The notes below the pieces were generated by a model. The model was not told where the DNA came from. It did no database searches and saw only the letters and a list, made by a program, of their open reading frames with translations. From the NCBI RefSeq assembly GCF_014641695.1, contig NZ_BMIF01000006.1, positions 62,001-126,000 of the forward strand: DNA of 64,000 nt. Direction: 5' to 3'. The first letter of the stretch is position 1. Each line of letters opens with the position of its first letter. The position numbers and the translations under genes are program-made. Shown here piece after piece: positions 28,868 to 39,700 of this stretch. This DNA is from Nitratireductor aestuarii (lineage in GTDB: Bacteria; Pseudomonadota; Alphaproteobacteria; Rhizobiales; Rhizobiaceae).

Positions 28868-30027
28868 ATGAGTGCACTTGAAGACATGAGGGACCAGATT
28901 GCCGAGGTCGATGTGCTGCTGACTCAGCAGGCGCATGAGCTATCCGTCATGCTCAACGACCATCGTCTGGAGATATTCCCTCCAAATGCACAGAAGACGC
29001 TACGTCCTTTCCAGCTCAACGAAGTTGCGCACTACTTAGGTGTGTCGAGCGGCTATCTTAAGAATCTGTCGCTCGAAGGCAAGGGGCCGCAGCCGCTGGT
29101 AACACCCACGGGCCGCCGGTCTTACACAGCCGAGCAGATGCTGGAAATGCGCCGTTTCCTCGACAAGAACGGACGCTCCGCAAAATATGTGCCGCATCGC
29201 CGTGAAGGCGAACATCTTCAGGTGATCTCCGTCGTCAACTTCAAGGGCGGTTCAGCCAAGACGACAACCACTGCGCATCTGGCGCAGTATTTTGCCCTGA
29301 AGGGCAACCGCGTCCTGGTGATCGACCTCGACCCGCAGGCTTCGCTTTCCGCGCTCCATGGTTTCCAGCCCGAGATCGATCGCAATGAATCGCTTTATGA
29401 AGCGCTGCGATATGACGACGACCGGAAACCGCTTTCATCGCTGATTAAGCAGACAAACTTTCCTGGCCTGGATATCATTCCTGCCAATCTTGAGCTGCAG
29501 GAATATGAGTACGACACACCGCTGGCGCTCGCTGCCAAGGACGGCGCCATGGGCGGCCTCTTCTTCGGCCGGTTGGATGAAGCACTGGCCGAAGTCGCTG
29601 ACAACTACGATTTCGTCCTCACCTTTCGGCGTCGTCGGGCATTCTCATCACCGTGCATCCGCAGATGCTTGACGTGATGTCGATGTGTCAGTTCCTGCTG
29701 ATGATGGGCGAGGTGCTGGGCACTTTGAAGCGCGCTGGCGCCAATATGGAGCTCGACTGGTTGCGCTATCTCGTAACGCGTTATGAGCCAACCGACGGCC
29801 CGCAGAGCCAGATGGTCGCTTTCATGCGATCCATCTTCAAGCAGCATGTTCTCGTCAATGAAATGCTGAAAAGTACCGCCATCTCCGACGCGGGCATAAC
29901 CAAGCAGACGCTCTATGAGGTCGACCGCAGCCAGTTCACGCGGGCGACCTATGACAGAGCGATGGAATGCCTGCACCGCGTCAATCAGGAGATCCTGGAC
30001 CTGGCTTACAAGGCATGGGGTAGATGA
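28868..30027 (+). pseudogene. repA: repA, partitioning ATPase with internal deletion and frameshift
   Basis: RepA is the ParA-type ATPase of repABC replicons. The N-terminal part is normal: LNEVAHYLGVSSGYLKNLSLEG helix-turn-helix, then Walker A FKGGSAKTTTTAHLAQYF and VLVIDLDPQASLSAL. At about 29617-29626 the frame breaks after NYDFV: the conserved IDCPPQLGFLTL segment is missing and the rest (SASSGILITVHPQML to YKAWGR) continues in another frame to 30027. The 1160-base length fits an intact ~398-codon gene less about 31-34 bases. The protein would lack the second ATPase motif and C-terminal third. An upstream GTG at 28853 is an alternative start. Confidence 0.85.
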
Positions 30028-31070
30028 TGTCTCGCAAGAACCTCCTTTCCTCGCTGACGGATCGCAAGTTGACTGCAGTCAACAACGCGCCCGAAGCAGC
30101 TCCCTCTACACCACCGCTGACACCAGCGATGGAACGGAGCCGTTCGCGCGGGGCTTTCGGCGCCATCACCCGTTCGATCGATGAACTGGCCGAGCGAGCG
30201 CAGGCAGCCAAGGAATATGAGGCGAAGCTGCTGGAAGGGGCGACCGTCGTCGAGCTTGATCCGGGCAAGATCGACGGATCATTCATTGCTGACCGTATCG
30301 GCGACGATGAAGAGGCCTTCAACGAGCTGGTTGAGGCCATTCGCGAACGCGGTCAGGATTCACCGATCCTTGTGCGGCCCCATCCGACGGCCGAGGGGCG
30401 CTACATGATCGTCTTCGGTCATCGGCGCGTGAGGGCTGCAAAGGCGCTCAGTCGAAATGTCCGAGCCGTTGTCAAGCAACTCGATGATACCCAGCATGTA
30501 ATCGCCCAGGGACAGGAAAACTCTGTCCGGGCTGATCTGTCGTTCATTGAAAAGGCGCTGTTCGCGTTCAATCTGGAGCAGGGTGGCTATTCACGCGACG
30601 TGATCATGGCCGCACTCAGCGTCGACAAGACGGTCGTATCGAAGATGATTTCCGTCGTGAAGGATATTCCTTCTGACATCATCTCAGCGATCGGCGCAGC
30701 CAAGGAAAGCGGAAGGGATCGCTGGTACCAGCTGGCGGTCGCGGTGCGCGATGAGGAGGCCGCCGACTATTGCCGGGAGCTGATCCAGACATCAGCATTC
30801 GCTGAGGCCACCAGTGATCAGCGGCTTACCATTCTGTCGGACGGTTTGCTGAAACAGCCAAAGACAAAGACGCAGCGTCCCAAGACTGATGCAGTCACCT
30901 GGGTTCCCGAGGACCGCGCCGTTCGCGTCATCTTGAAAGATACTGGAAAGCAGGCCGTCCTGTCCATCAAGGACCGGGATGCATCCGCTTTCGCCAAGTT
31001 CATCGCCGATCGCATTGAAGACCTCTACGAGGACTTCCGGCGGTCAGAGTTGTACACAGGAGAGCATTAA
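30027..31070 (+). CDS. repB: RepB, ParB-type partitioning protein
   Basis: 347-aa centromere-binding protein of repABC modules. N-terminal MSRKNLLSSLTDRKL is the region that contacts RepA. The ParB/Srx nuclease-like core is FNELVEAIRERGQDSPILVRPHP and YMIVFGHRRVRAAKAL (box II), followed by the DNA-binding helices (GYSRDVIMAALSVDKTVVSKMISVV). Apparently full length. The ATG at 30024-30029 overlaps the repA tail, and a parS copy lies inside its first 20 codons. Confidence 0.93.
   Translation: MSRKNLLSSLTDRKLTAVNNAPEAAPSTPPLTPAMERSRSRGAFGAITRSIDELAERAQAAKEYEAKLLEGATVVELDPGKIDGSFIADRIGDDEEAFNELVEAIRERGQDSPILVRPHPTAEGRYMIVFGHRRVRAAKALSRNVRAVVKQLDDTQHVIAQGQENSVRADLSFIEKALFAFNLEQGGYSRDVIMAALSVDKTVVSKMISVVKDIPSDIISAIGAAKESGRDRWYQLAVAVRDEEAADYCRELIQTSAFAEATSDQRLTILSDGLLKQPKTKTQRPKTDAVTWVPEDRAVRVILKDTGKQAVLSIKDRDASAFAKFIADRIEDLYEDFRRSELYTGEH
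30068..30083. repeat. parS-type palindrome within repB
   Basis: Second perfect copy of GTTGACTGCAGTCAAC, 1331 bp from the first and located inside the 5' end of repB coding sequence. Duplicate identical 16-mers of this form support a true partition site. Confidence 0.85.
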
Positions 31071-31075
31071 CCAGC

Positions 31076-31130
31076 AAAAGAAAAAGGCCCCCAAAACGTT
31101 CCCGTCGTGGAAGCCCTTCTCATATGGTGT
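31076..31130 (-). ncRNA. Putative repABC counter-transcribed RNA (incompatibility RNA)
   Basis: The repB-repC gap of repABC replicons encodes a short antisense RNA that limits RepC. Here, on the minus strand, a stem GGCTTCC/GGGGGCC (31108-31114 with 31085-31091), with inner ACG/CGT pairing, is followed by a U-rich tail read from 31084 downward, a good intrinsic terminator. The exact 5' end and promoter are not certain. Confidence 0.6.
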
Positions 31131-31199
31131 AGCAACCGTCCATTGGGCGTCGTTTTGACGGACGGATTTCTTTTGCCTGAAAAAAGGTGAGAAAAGGAA

Positions 31200-32380
31200 A
31201 TGCAGGTACAATTTGGAACGACCCCCTTTGGTGGTCGGCCGATGTCGCTCGCCTTGTTGGCAGCGCAAAGAAATGCTGCGGAGCAGATCCCCGCAGGCAG
31301 ATCCGTGGACAAATGGCAGCTCTATCGCAACCTTTGCGAAGCCAAGGCAATCATCGGCGTCGGTGATCGCTCGCTGGCCGTTTTGAGTGCGCTCCTGTCG
31401 TTTTACCCGGAAACTGAGCTTTCCGAGGAGAATGGGCTTATCGTTTTTCCGTCGAACCAGCAGCTGTCGCTGCGGGCGCACGGCATGGCAGGACCAACTC
31501 TGCGCCGTCACATCGCGGCCCTGGTGAAAGCAGGCCTGATCATTCGCCGCGATAGCCCTAACGGAAAGCGCTACGCACGCAAGAGCAGGGCAGGGCAGGT
31601 GGAGGAAGCTTTCGGTTTCTCGCTCGCTCCTTTGCTTGCTCGCGCCGATGAGATTGCATCCGCAGCCGACCACGTTCGGGCGGAAATGGCTGCGCTACGC
31701 ATGACGCGTGAGCGCGTGACGCTTCTTCGCCGTGATATCGGCAAGCTCATCGACGCTGCCATGGAAGAGCAGCTCGAAGGCGATTGGGATAAAGTCTGGC
31801 AGGCGTTTCGTAGTGTTGTAGAGGCCATTCCGAGGCGTGCGTCGCTCGATGAACTCCGGGCAATCTGTGATCAGCTCGTCGCAATCCGCCAGATCGTGGA
31901 TAAGATGTTGGAAATAAAAGATAATTCCAGCGAAATTATACTGAGTCACATCCAGAATCCCATTTTGAAGTTGAACAGGCTCCGGAAGAAGCTGGGATCA
32001 ATTTTGAGACCAATCGAAACCCGAAAAGCCCATCCTCAGGCTATCCGCTGAGTTTTGTCTTGAAGGCATGCCCTGACATCGCCGACTATGCGATCGACGG
32101 AATTGCGAACTGGCGGGATTTCATGACCACCGCAGCGCAAGTACGGGCTTTCCTGGGCATCAGTCCATCCGCCTATGGGGAAGCGCAGGCCGTTCTGGGC
32201 CTGGAGACCACGGCGGTGGTGATCGCCTGCATTCTCCAGCGATCTGAGCATATTCAGTCGGCAGGCGGGTACCTGCGTGTTCTGACAGAAAAGGCGAGGA
32301 CAGGGGAGTTTTCAGTCGGACCCATGCTGATGGCCTGCCTGAAGGGCGTGCAAACGGCACCCCAGGCAATTGGGGCGTGA
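31200..32380 (+). pseudogene. repC: repC, replication initiator, single-base frameshift
   Basis: RepC is the replication initiator; the origin usually lies inside the gene. The first 255 or so codons are normal (MQVQFGTTPFGGRPMSLALL, NQQLSLRAHGMAGPTLRRHI helix-turn-helix). Near 31963-31966, in CATTTTGAAG, the frame breaks and gives an early stop at 32051. Adding one base restores EVEQAPEEAGINFETN and then SFVLKACPDIADYAIDGIANWRD, which runs to 32380, the usual RepC C terminus. Total 1181 bases, one short of 394 codons. It is a pseudogene or a homopolymer sequencing error. Confidence 0.82.
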
Positions 32381-32487
32381 GGTGATCAGCAACGACAGGC
32401 TCTGAATAAGTCGGGCTGACCGTCTCCGTCGCTCATGGGCGGCAGAGACGACCCTCGCTGTTGTTTGCCACGCCTCTGTTGGAGACG

Positions 32488-33600
32488 CTAAACCGCTGCC
32501 CGCTGCAGAAGCACCGACTGAGCCGGAACCGGAGCAGGGGAGGTGTGATAGACAGGTTGTTCCTGAGCCGAAAATACCTTCCAGCGCTTTGGTCTGAAGG
32601 CAAGTCTGCTCTTGGTTGCTGCTGGATGCTCGATCGGTAGCTCGACTTCGATGCGGTGCTGTGCGCCGCCGATCTCGAGTTCGACATGCTTGGTGCCTGC
32701 AACGCGGCGGCTCGTGACCACCGTCCCGGCAAGGCATCCGCCGCAACCCTCGACAAGTTCAATGTCGTGCGGACGGAAGAACAGTGTCGCAGGACCGTTA
32801 GGAGCTGTGGGGTCCGTCAAGCCAATCGTTCGGTCCTGCAGCCAGATCTGGCCGTTGTCGACCCGAACGGGGAGCGAGTTGGAGTCGCCGATGAAGCTGT
32901 AGACGAAGGGCGAATTGGGCGTGTCGTAGACCTCATCGGCAGTACCAACCTGTTCGATGCGGCCCTGGCTCATCACGACCACCCGGTCGGCCAGTTCCAG
33001 CGCTTCCTCCTGGTCGTGCGTCACGAAAATGCTGGTGTGTCCGGTTGCATCGTGGATCTCGCGCAGCCAGCGGCGTAGCTCACGGCGAACCTGCGCGTCC
33101 AGGGCGCCAAACGGCTCGTCGAGGAGTAGCACGCGTGGTTCGATGCATAGCGCCCGTGCAAGCGCCACGCGCTGACGCTGCCCGCCAGAGAGCTGGCTCG
33201 GATAGCGGTTTTCGAGACCGGAGAGCTGTACCAGTTCGAGAAGTTCAAGTGCGCGACGGCGGATTTCACTCTTTGGAGGTCTTGTTCGCGCTGGCCGGAT
33301 CTTCAGGCCGAACCCGATGTTTTCCAGCACCGTCATGTGCCGGAAGAGGGCGTAATGCTGGAAGACGAAGCCGACATTGCGTTCCTGCACGGACTTGGCG
33401 GATGCATCTTCATCGCCAAAGAGGATCTGGCCGCTGGAGAGAAAGTCGAGGCCGGCGATCAGACGGAGCAAAGTCGTCTTGCCAGAACCCGAGGGGCCGA
33501 GCAGCGCAATCAGCTCTCCAGGACGGATATCCAGGGAGATACCGTTCAACGCCGTGAACCCGTCGAAAGACTTCGTGACGTTCTTGAGGGCGAGTTCCAT
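32488..33600 (-). CDS. cysA: Sulfate ABC transporter ATP-binding protein
   Basis: 370-aa ATPase energising sulfate/thiosulfate import. Walker [18 protein letters not shown]-loop [12 protein letters not shown], signature [15 protein letters not shown], Walker [17 protein letters not shown], His loop [16 protein letters not shown]-terminal TOBE-like domain ([12 protein letters not shown]). ATG at 33600 is chosen because [18 protein letters not shown] is the normal CysA start. Last gene of the sbp-cysT-cysW-cysA operon. Confidence 0.94.
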   Translation of the reverse strand: MELALKNVTKSFDGFTALNGISLDIRPGELIALLGPSGSGKTTLLRLIAGLDFLSSGQILFGDEDASAKSVQERNVGFVFQHYALFRHMTVLENIGFGLKIRPARTRPPKSEIRRRALELLELVQLSGLENRYPSQLSGGQRQRVALARALCIEPRVLLLDEPFGALDAQVRRELRRWLREIHDATGHTSIFVTHDQEEALELADRVVVMSQGRIEQVGTADEVYDTPNSPFVYSFIGDSNSLPVRVDNGQIWLQDRTIGLTDPTAPNGPATLFFRPHDIELVEGCGGCLAGTVVTSRRVAGTKHVELEIGGAQHRIEVELPIEHPAATKSRLAFRPKRWKVFSAQEQPVYHTSPAPVPAQSVLLQRAAV

Positions 33601-33611
33601 GATGTTCTCCC

Positions 33612-34514
33612 TTAATGCGGTCTGGTACCGGTCGCGAGCTGGTCGCCGAAGCGCCACTCGAGCCAGGACTTGATGATCAGGGTCACCAGCGCCAGTCCGG
33701 CAAGCAGTGACGCCAGGCTGAAAGCCGCGACAGACGCGTATTCATTGTAGAACAGTTCCACCTGCAGCGGCATGGTCACCGTTTCTCCGCGAAGCTTGCC
33801 GGACAACACCGCGACCGCTCCAAACTCACCCATGGCGCGGGCGTTGCAGAGCAGGACGCCATAGAGGAGCGCCCATTTGACGTTCGGCAGCGTCACGTAC
33901 CAGAATGTCTGCCAGCCAGTTGCGCCGAGCGAAATGGCGGCTTCCTCATCACCCGTTCCCTGATCCTGCATCAGGGGGATCAGTTCGCGCGCGATGAACG
34001 GGAAGGTCACGAAAATGGTTGCGAGCACGATGCCCGGCACGGCGAAAATGATACGGATGTTGAAGTTCTCGTAGAGAAATCCGCCGATGGGCGCATTCGT
34101 GCCCAGAAGCAGGATGTAGACGAGGCCTGCTACCACCGGCGACACTGAGAACGGCAGGTCGATCAGCGAAATGAGGAAGGCCCGGCCGGGGAAGCGATGC
34201 TTGGCGATGGCCCAGGCGGCCGCGATACCGAAGACGAGATTGAACGGAACAGCGATGGCGGCCACCAGCAGCGTCAGCCAGATGGCCGAACGGGCGTCAG
34301 GAATGCTGAATGTTTCCAGAAACTTCCCAACGCCCTGCTGAAACGCCTCAACAAAAACGCTCAGGAGCGGCAGCACCAGAAACAGGCAGAGAAGCAGGAC
34401 CGTCAGGCCGATCAGGATCGTGCGGGTGTGGGGCCGTTCCGTTACCGGTGACCGATAGCCCGTGTGATAGGTCGCGAGCTCGGGGAGGGTGGATGCGGTA
34501 TCAGACAAGACCAA
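33612..34514 (-). CDS. cysW: Sulfate ABC transporter permease CysW
   Basis: 300-aa inner-membrane permease with six TM segments. [32 protein letters not shown] and [31 protein letters not shown] (EAA loop) are characteristic. Start at 34514 overlaps the end of cysT by 14 bases, indicating coupling; cysA follows after 11 bp. Confidence 0.94.
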   Translation of the reverse strand: MVLSDTASTLPELATYHTGYRSPVTERPHTRTILIGLTVLLLCLFLVLPLLSVFVEAFQQGVGKFLETFSIPDARSAIWLTLLVAAIAVPFNLVFGIAAAWAIAKHRFPGRAFLISLIDLPFSVSPVVAGLVYILLLGTNAPIGGFLYENFNIRIIFAVPGIVLATIFVTFPFIARELIPLMQDQGTGDEEAAISLGATGWQTFWYVTLPNVKWALLYGVLLCNARAMGEFGAVAVLSGKLRGETVTMPLQVELFYNEYASVAAFSLASLLAGLALVTLIIKSWLEWRFGDQLATGTRPH

Positions 34515-35340
34515 ATCTCCTCTGTGACCAGACCTGGATCAGGTTGATGGCGAGCAGGATGAGGAATGATACTGTCAGCATAACCGCAGCAATGGCGGCC
34601 GCTGCCGGATAGTTGAATTCCTCCAGCCGGAACACGATCAAGAGCGGCAGGATCTCCGTCTGTCGCGGAATATTGCCGGCGATGAAGATGACCGATCCGT
34701 ATTCTCCGACGGCTCGGGCAAAAGCCATCGCGAAGCCCGTCAGAATGCTTGGCAGCAGGGTTGGCAGCATGACCCGCGTGATCGTCTGGATGCGGCGCGC
34801 GCCAAGCGTCGCAGCAGCTTCCTCGATCTCGCGATTGAAGTCCTGCAACACCGGCTGGACGCTTCGGACCACAAAGGGCAGACCAATGAAAACCAGCGCA
34901 ATCCAAATACCAAGCGAGGTGTAGGCAATGCGGATGCCGAAGGGGTCGAACAGACTGCCGATGATGCCGTTCGGCGCATAGATGGCCGTCAGTGCGATGC
35001 CCGCGACCGCCGTTGGCAGCGCGAAAGGCAGGTCGATGATGGCATCCATAACCTTCCGTCCGGGGAATTCGTAGCGGACGAGCACCCAGGCGATGAGCAG
35101 GCCGATAACCACGTTGAAGAGTGCGGCCACCGCCGACGTCACGAAGCTGAGGCGTAGCGCAGCGATGAAACGCGGACCAGTGACGATGCTGACGAATGAG
35201 TTCCAGTCGAGGTCAAACGTCCTGAAATAGAGCCCAGCGATGGGGATGAGAACAATTATAAAAAGATAGAAAATGGTAAAACTAAAGGTCAGCCGGAAAC
35301 CGGGTATGACACTCGGCTGACGGAAGGCGACACGTTTCAT
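34501..35340 (-). CDS. cysT: Sulfate ABC transporter permease CysT
   Basis: 279-aa partner permease. PGFRLTFSFTIFYLFIIVLIP, then EFPGRKVMDAIIDLPFALPTAVAGI, and the EAA loop EEAAATLGARRIQTITRVMLPTLLPSI. ATG at 35340 (MKRVAFRQPSVIPGF) is preferred over longer in-frame starts: AAGGAACC lies about 9 bases upstream. Located between the receptor and cysW genes. Confidence 0.93.
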   Translation of the reverse strand: MKRVAFRQPSVIPGFRLTFSFTIFYLFIIVLIPIAGLYFRTFDLDWNSFVSIVTGPRFIAALRLSFVTSAVAALFNVVIGLLIAWVLVRYEFPGRKVMDAIIDLPFALPTAVAGIALTAIYAPNGIIGSLFDPFGIRIAYTSLGIWIALVFIGLPFVVRSVQPVLQDFNREIEEAAATLGARRIQTITRVMLPTLLPSILTGFAMAFARAVGEYGSVIFIAGNIPRQTEILPLLIVFRLEEFNYPAAAAIAAVMLTVSFLILLAINLIQVWSQRRFGLV

Positions 35341-35492
35341 ACGCAGGGTTCCTTGTTGACCCATGTCCGATAGCAAGATGGTGCATCTGAAACCCATTGC
35401 AATGGGCAGACATGAGCCAAGCTCAGGGAGCGCCTGAGCCTGGCTTCTTCCGGACAGCACTCCGGGAGCGCGGAATGCATCGGTCTATACGG

Positions 35493-36512
35493 CTAGTTCG
35501 GCGAATAGATCTGGTCGAACAGACCGCCATCGGCGAAGTGAACCTTCTGGGCCTTCGCCCATCCGCCGAAGATCTCATCGTCGATCGTGACCATCTTGAC
35601 CTCAGGGAAACGCGCCTTGTCTTCCGGATCGGCATATTCCATGTGTCGGGGCCGATAATAATTGGCGGCGATGACCTTCTGAGCTTCCGGCGAATAGAGA
35701 TAGTTCAGGTATTCCGTGGCGATTTCGCGGGTGCCGCGCGCATCCACATTCTTGTCTACGATCGCCACCGGCGGCTCTGCCAGAATGGAAAGTGGGGGCA
35801 CGATGATATCGAACTTGCCGGGACCAAGCTCCTCAAGAGCGAGGAAGGCTTCGTTTTCCCATGCCAGCAGCACGTCACCCAGTCCGCGCTGCACGAAGGT
35901 GTTGGTTGAACCGCGTGCGCCGCTGTCGAGCACCGGTACGTTCTGGTAGAGCTTGGTCAGGAACTCCTTGGCTGCTTCTTCGTCACCACCGGTGCGGTCG
36001 AGCTCGTAAGCCCAAGCTGCAAGGTAGTTCCAGCGTGCGCCACCGGATGTTTTCGGATTGGGCGTGATGACCTGGATGTCATCGCGGATCAGATCGTCCC
36101 AGTCCTTGATGCCTTTCGGATTGCCGGAGCGGACGAGAAAAACGATGGTCGAGACATAAGGCGTGGAATTATCGGGGAATTCCTGCTGCCAACCCGCTTC
36201 GATGAGGCCCGCAGCCTCGAGCGGAAGGATATCGCTGGCAAGGGCGAGGCTCACCACGTCGGCCGGCAGGCCATCCACGACAGTGCGCGCCTGAGAACCG
36301 GAGCCGCCATGCGTGGCGGTTACTTTTGCCGTTTCACCTGTCTTTTCTTTCCAGTGCTTAACGAAAAGATCGTTGTACTGGCGGTAGAGTTCCCGGGTGG
36401 GATCATAGGAAACGTTGGTAAGTTCCTGTGTGTAGGCAAACCCAAGCCCCGCAAACTGGACGGACGCCGCAAGAGCCGCAGTAAAGAGCATCGTTCTTCT
36501 AGAATACAGCAT
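35493..36512 (-). CDS. Sulfate-binding periplasmic protein (Sbp/CysP family)
   Basis: 339-aa receptor with a signal peptide (about residues 1-29, cut near FAYTQE). ELTNVSYDPTRELYRQYNDLF and THGGSGSQARTVVDGLPADVVSLALASDI are signature segments of the Sbp/CysP family, the latter forming the anion pocket. GARWNYLAAWAYEL and RGLGDVLLAWENEA also fit. ATG 36512 has GGAGG 7 bases upstream. First gene of the sulfate operon. Sulfate versus thiosulfate preference cannot be told. Confidence 0.93.
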   Translation of the reverse strand: MLYSRRTMLFTAALAASVQFAGLGFAYTQELTNVSYDPTRELYRQYNDLFVKHWKEKTGETAKVTATHGGSGSQARTVVDGLPADVVSLALASDILPLEAAGLIEAGWQQEFPDNSTPYVSTIVFLVRSGNPKGIKDWDDLIRDDIQVITPNPKTSGGARWNYLAAWAYELDRTGGDEEAAKEFLTKLYQNVPVLDSGARGSTNTFVQRGLGDVLLAWENEAFLALEELGPGKFDIIVPPLSILAEPPVAIVDKNVDARGTREIATEYLNYLYSPEAQKVIAANYYRPRHMEYADPEDKARFPEVKMVTIDDEIFGGWAKAQKVHFADGGLFDQIYSPN

Positions 36513-36551
36513 TATAGCCTCCGAGCCGTGTTGGACTGCTCTAAGATATTT

Positions 36552-36574
36552 ATCGCGACAAACAATATCGCGAT
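36552..36574 (-). promoter_or_regulatory. Inverted repeat in sulfate operon leader
   Basis: ATCGCGA and TCGCGAT form perfect 7-bp arms around a 9-bp spacer, about 40 bp upstream of the receptor ATG. It could be an operator or a leader hairpin for sulfur control; I see no match to a known riboswitch. Confidence 0.4.
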
Positions 36575-36775
36575 CGGCTCACTCTGAAATGGTTGTGGCT
36601 ATCAAATATTTTTACCCTTCGAGAGCATAGCAGACGAAAGGATTTTCCTTGGTATGGCTTTTTGGGGGGCACCGTCAGCCAGAAAATTCGGCCGTTCAGT
36701 ACGACAGCCACCCAACGCCGCCGAGATCTACGCTTTGGTTTGGCGCTGCGGAACCAGCTACGATTAAACTCTTTC

Positions 36776-39700
36776 CTAACCTGCTTGAGACATCACGATC
36801 TCAAGCAGGCTCTCGGCTGCCGCAAAGCGGTCATCGTCACTATCGGTCGCCCAGCGGAGGATTAGCCTATCTTCACTGCAAGCGATCTCCTGGTCCTTGT
36901 TCTTCGCCAGCTGCTTCTTCAGTCTCGCCCATTCCTTTGGCGCAAGCGTCGCCGCCACTGCCTGCGGTCCCCCATCAAGCTTGCGGATGCCGAGCATCGT
37001 TGCGCGCAGGCGTATCTCGGCGAGCCGGTAACCTGCTTCGAGCGTTGGAGGCAGGGTCCCGAAGCGGTCGGTGAACTCTTCACGCACACTCCGCAGTGCA
37101 GCCTCGTCCTCTACCTTGTCGAGTGCTGCCGCCAGTTCGATCCGCATTTCCGGTTGAGGGATGTAGGAGGCGGGAATGCCGAAGGTAATGCCGAGTTCTA
37201 CATCGGCGCGGTGCTCGCCCTCCACATCCCGGCCCTGCACTTGCGCCAAGGCACGCTCCAGCAATCGGCGATAGAGCCCGACGCCAATGACCTGCAGATG
37301 CCCCGCCTGTTCCTCTCCGAGCAACTCACCTGCGCCACGCATATCGAGATCGCGACTGCTGATCTCGAACCCTGCGCCGAGCGAGGCGGTCTCTTCCAGC
37401 GTGTCCAGGCGACGCTTTGCCGTGCTGGACAGTTCCGCGTCGGGCTCAACCACCATCAGCATCGTCGCGCGCTGAACGCCACGTCCTACGCGACCGCGCA
37501 ATTGGTGCAATTGCGCGAGGCCGAAACGATCCGGCCCATAGACGATCATCGTGTTTGCCGCGGGTACGTCGATGCCGCTTTCGATGATGTTCGTGGCCAG
37601 CAGAATGTCGCTCTGCCCAGCCGCGAAGGCCAGCATAGACCGGTCAACGTCGGCAGGCTTCATCGAGCCATGCAGAACGGTCAGCGAGAGATCCGGCACC
37701 AGTTCTCGAAGACGCTGTGCGACAGGCTCGAGATCCTCGATGCGCGGACACACGACGAAGCTCTGTCCACCTCGCTCGCGCTCAGCCAGCAGTGCCTTGC
37801 CGACAGTTTCAGCGCTGAAGGAAACAGTTGCCGTGCGCACGGGGCGGCGGCGCCTTGGTGGAGTTGCAATGATGCTGATTTCGGTCAGACCAACGAGGCC
37901 CGCCTGCAGGGTGCGCGGGATGGGCGTAGCGGTCATTGACAGGAAATGCAGGTCCGGCGCGAGTGACCGGATCTGCTTCTTGTGCCGGGTGCCGAAGCGC
38001 TGCTCTTCGTCGATGACGACAAGCGCCAGATCCTCGAAGCCGATATCCTTCCCGCAAATGGCATGGGTGGCGACCACGACCCTGATACTGCCATCGATGA
38101 GGCCGGCCTTTACTTCGCGGGCCTCCGCGGGCGTGTTGAGGCGAGACAGCATGGCGACCTCGATTCCGTGCCGGGCGAAGCGCTTGCGGAAGACATCGAA
38201 ATGCTGTCGGGCCAGCACCGTCGTCGGAGCAACAATGATCGCCTGACGACCTGAGAACACGGCGGCAGCGATGGCACGAAGCGCGATCTCGGTCTTGCCG
38301 AAGCCGACATCGCCGCACAACAACCGGTCCATTGGACGTCCAGACGCCAGATCCTGGGCAATGGCTTCAGCCGCCGCGGCCTGATCCTCGGTGAGATTGA
38401 AGGGGAAGCTCGCGCAGAAGCGTTCGAATTCCAGACGATCGGGCTGCAATGGCTTGGCGCGGCGTCCGGCGCGCTCTTCAAGGGCGGCGATCATGCGGAT
38501 GGCCGTCTCTCCGATATCCTGCATCGTTCGGTCGCGCCGCTGGATCCAGTTGCCGCCTTTCAGCCGGTCGAGCGCGACATCGGATTCGGCTCCGCCGTAA
38601 CGCCAGATCAATCCGATATCCTTGAGCGGCACCAGCAGAACGGCGTCGTCGGCATAGCGCAGGCGCAGAACTTCGGCTTCTTCCTCTCCGCCGGCAGGTT
38701 CAAGGCCTTCCAGAACGCCAAGCCCGTATTCCAGGTGGACGACGACATCGCCGAAGCGAAGCTGGGCGTCCGCAATCTGGGCCGTTCCCAGTTCCCTTCC
38801 GGGCTGCCGTGCGGCCTGACCCGCAAGATCCCGCAGCGCAACACAGGCAATCTGCTCCTCATGATCGATGAAGCCCTGCTCGATCGGCTGTGCCAGGAAC
38901 GACAGTTGATCCGAGGATGCTTGCCGCACCGCATCCCAATCTTCGACTGATGTAAGGCGGGCTTCCAGCGCCCGTTCCACGCGACGCTTCCAAAGCCGCA
39001 GCGCGTGGCCTTCGGGTCCAGCCAGCACCAGGCGATATCCCTGGTCGCGCAGTGGCTCGGCGAACCGCTTGAATGCGGCGAGGGGGTTACTGTCCCGCGC
39101 GAAAGCGGGAACGTCGGCAGCCGTCGTCGCTTCGGCAGCTGCGTCAATAGCGGCTTGCGTACGCTGATTCCATTCATCCCAGGAGAGGTATGCCGCAGCA
39201 TCTCCATCTGCTTCGAAAGCCGAGAGGACGTCCCGGGCGCGGCGTCCGGCGCCTTCCTCGATGATCAGCTCTGCGTCGTCGAGATAGTCGAAGATGGTCT
39301 CCCCCTCGTTCGACGCCTCGCTGTCCGCATCGAACGTCTCGGTCGCGGGATCAACGATCAGATGCTCGGTGTCGTGGACGGATCGCTGCGTTACCGGATC
39401 ATAGGAGCGGATCGCTGCAATTCGGCCGTCAGCAATTTCGATGCGGCACGGCCGCGGCGCGGCGGCGGGAAAGACTTCGATCACCTGTCCTCGCAGCACC
39501 GCTTCGCCGGGTTCATCGACCCGCTCGTCGAACCAATAGCCTATCGCCTCCAGCCGCTTCTGTACTTCCTTCGCCTCGATACTGTCGCCGGTGCGAAACT
39601 CAAGATGGATGCTTTTCCAGATGCTGCGCGGTGGCACGCGCCGCAGAGCCGCCTCAGGCGTTGTCACGATGATGCGCGGTCTGTTCTCGCGATCGAGCAG

